Below are positions 6,224 to 7,058 of a stretch of DNA of 7,058 nt, in pieces (within the stretch, counting starts at the first letter, position 1; each line of letters starts with the position of its first letter). Both the position numbers and the translations under genes were made by a program. The stretch lies in NCBI GenBank assembly GCA_964552325.1, contig CAZKHA010000175.1:1-7058 (forward strand). Reading direction: 5' to 3'. The notes below the pieces were generated by a model. The model worked only from the letters and a program-made list of their open reading frames with translations, ran no database searches and was not told the origin of the DNA. Origin of the DNA: CAZKCK01 sp964552325 (GTDB lineage Bacteria; Bacteroidota; Bacteroidia; Bacteroidales; TTA-H9).

Positions 6224-7058
6224 ATGAGATCATTGTTTATAAGCCTATTATATCTTTTCATCCTAATTGATTGCAGTGCTCAATACAGTATTTCGTTATC
6301 AAAAAAGGAAATCATAAAAAAAGCCCTGGACGACGAAATAGCCCGTTGCTACAATGAGTTGAATCACCCAAAAGCCGGAAAACCGTTTTATATCCAATTC
6401 TACATACAGGATGCTACAAAACTTACGGCATTGGCAACATTAGGTGCAATTCAAGCCTCCGAAATAGTGCCTGCTATGGATTGGTCTTCGCGGTTAATGA
6501 TGGGGGATTACCAATTTAATGATGAAAATTTTCAGAATTCCTTTGAATATGGTTCAGAGTATTCGCCAAGTATTGATTTGCCCCAGGATGCAGATTATTG
6601 GGGTTTTAGAAGGGCTATATGGCTTTCGTTGGAGACTATTTTTAATTCAGCATCAGCTAATTATGTTGAAAAGAAAAGCTTTTTTGCCGAGAATCCGCCT
6701 ACAGAACCATTGCTAGCTGATTACACTCCCTTAAAAGCTTTTAATTTAACACTAACTGACACAGTGCCAAATCTCTTACTGCGTGATGCAGAGGAGTATG
6801 TAAGGAGCCTTTCCAATGTTTTCAAACTTTACCCATCTGTTACGAATTCAAGCGTAAGTATCGAATTTACAAAAGGCACAATTTTTCTTAGTTCCACCGA
6901 AGGCGTAAGGGTTGAACTGCCTTTTAGTATTGGAAATTTGGAAGTGGCTGGCCAAATAACAAGCATTTCTGGCGAAAAATATGGAATTGGTGGCAGTATC
7001 TATTTTAAAAACCCTACTGCATTGCCCTCACTAGAACAAGTTAGCAAAAGTATTGCAT
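6224..7058 (+). CDS. TldD/TldE-like exported protein, paralogue of the preceding gene, 5' part only
   Basis: An open frame starts at the ATG at 6224, four bases after the upstream stop, and runs through the window end (278 codons, no stop), so the protein is truncated here. It begins MRSLFISLLYLFILIDCSAQ, a signal peptide probably cleaved after SAQ; IDC is a poor lipobox, so a lipoprotein is less likely. The mature part resembles the N-terminal domain of the preceding TldD-like protein: SSRLMMGDYQFNDENF corresponds to its RIGSYQFDNT block, a helix around WGFRRAIWLSLETIF matches its SLLAFQQLISSATDAAY region, and SVSIEFTKGTIFLSSTEG matches EATLVHYYSREYLLTTEG. The region that would carry HExxxH is beyond the window, so whether this partner is catalytic is unknown. 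By analogy with the TldD-TldE pair it may form a heterodimer with its neighbour; that is inference. Confidence 0.75.
   Translation, partial: MRSLFISLLYLFILIDCSAQYSISLSKKEIIKKALDDEIARCYNELNHPKAGKPFYIQFYIQDATKLTALATLGAIQASEIVPAMDWSSRLMMGDYQFNDENFQNSFEYGSEYSPSIDLPQDADYWGFRRAIWLSLETIFNSASANYVEKKSFFAENPPTEPLLADYTPLKAFNLTLTDTVPNLLLRDAEEYVRSLSNVFKLYPSVTNSSVSIEFTKGTIFLSSTEGVRVELPFSIGNLEVAGQITSISGEKYGIGGSIYFKNPTALPSLEQVSKSIA

Noticed and set aside
6260..6283. Lipoprotein signal at the start of the second TldD-like gene
   Set aside because: The residues before the Cys (LID) do not fit a good lipobox, while SAQ followed by Tyr fits signal peptidase I.
6519..6716. Small + strand open frame of 65 codons
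   Set aside because: It lies in another frame inside the partial TldD/TldE-like gene at 6224-7058, whose signal peptide and homology to its neighbour support the longer frame.

Overview
The window looks like chromosomal DNA from an anaerobic, fermentative member of the Bacteroidota (Bacteroidales or Marinilabiliales type). This rests on moderate A+T content, mostly TAA stops, start codons that mostly lack a Shine-Dalgarno sequence, signal peptides ending in the 'FSQ|D' / 'SAQ|Y' style, and protein sequences that read like that phylum. The assignment is inferred from style and was not checked by a search. All genes lie on the + strand.

Region 1 (1-4380) is a compact operon for a cytosolic, NAD-linked, group A3 [FeFe]-hydrogenase of the electron-bifurcating HydABC/Hnd type. 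In order it holds the 3' end of an HndB-like thioredoxin-fold ferredoxin gene (start outside the window), hydB (NuoF-like, NADH/FMN subunit), hydA (H-cluster catalytic subunit) and hydC (NuoE-like [2Fe-2S] subunit). A good intrinsic terminator at 4404-4437 closes the operon. All H-cluster motifs and the expected FMN, NAD and Fe-S ligands are intact in hydB, hydA and hydC. By family knowledge the enzyme couples NADH and reduced ferredoxin to H2 evolution, or the reverse. No maturation genes (hydE, hydF, hydG) are in the window.

Region 2 (4381-4515) is a 135-base intergenic gap with the terminator and, less certainly, a Bacteroidota-type promoter.

Region 3 (4516-7058) holds two tandem genes four bases apart. 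The first is a complete, apparently exported TldD-like metallopeptidase with HExxxH and a C-terminal Cys ligand. The second is a partial gene cut by the window edge, also with a signal peptide. Several blocks of it align by eye with the first protein, which suggests a paralogous, possibly heterodimeric TldD/TldE-like pair working outside the cytoplasm. It has no evident functional link to the hydrogenase.

Points worth a second look are an Asp in place of a [2Fe-2S] Cys in the HndB-like protein, similar palindromes just after the hydB and hydA stop codons, and the exported TldD-like pair. I did not find evidence of a wholly new system.
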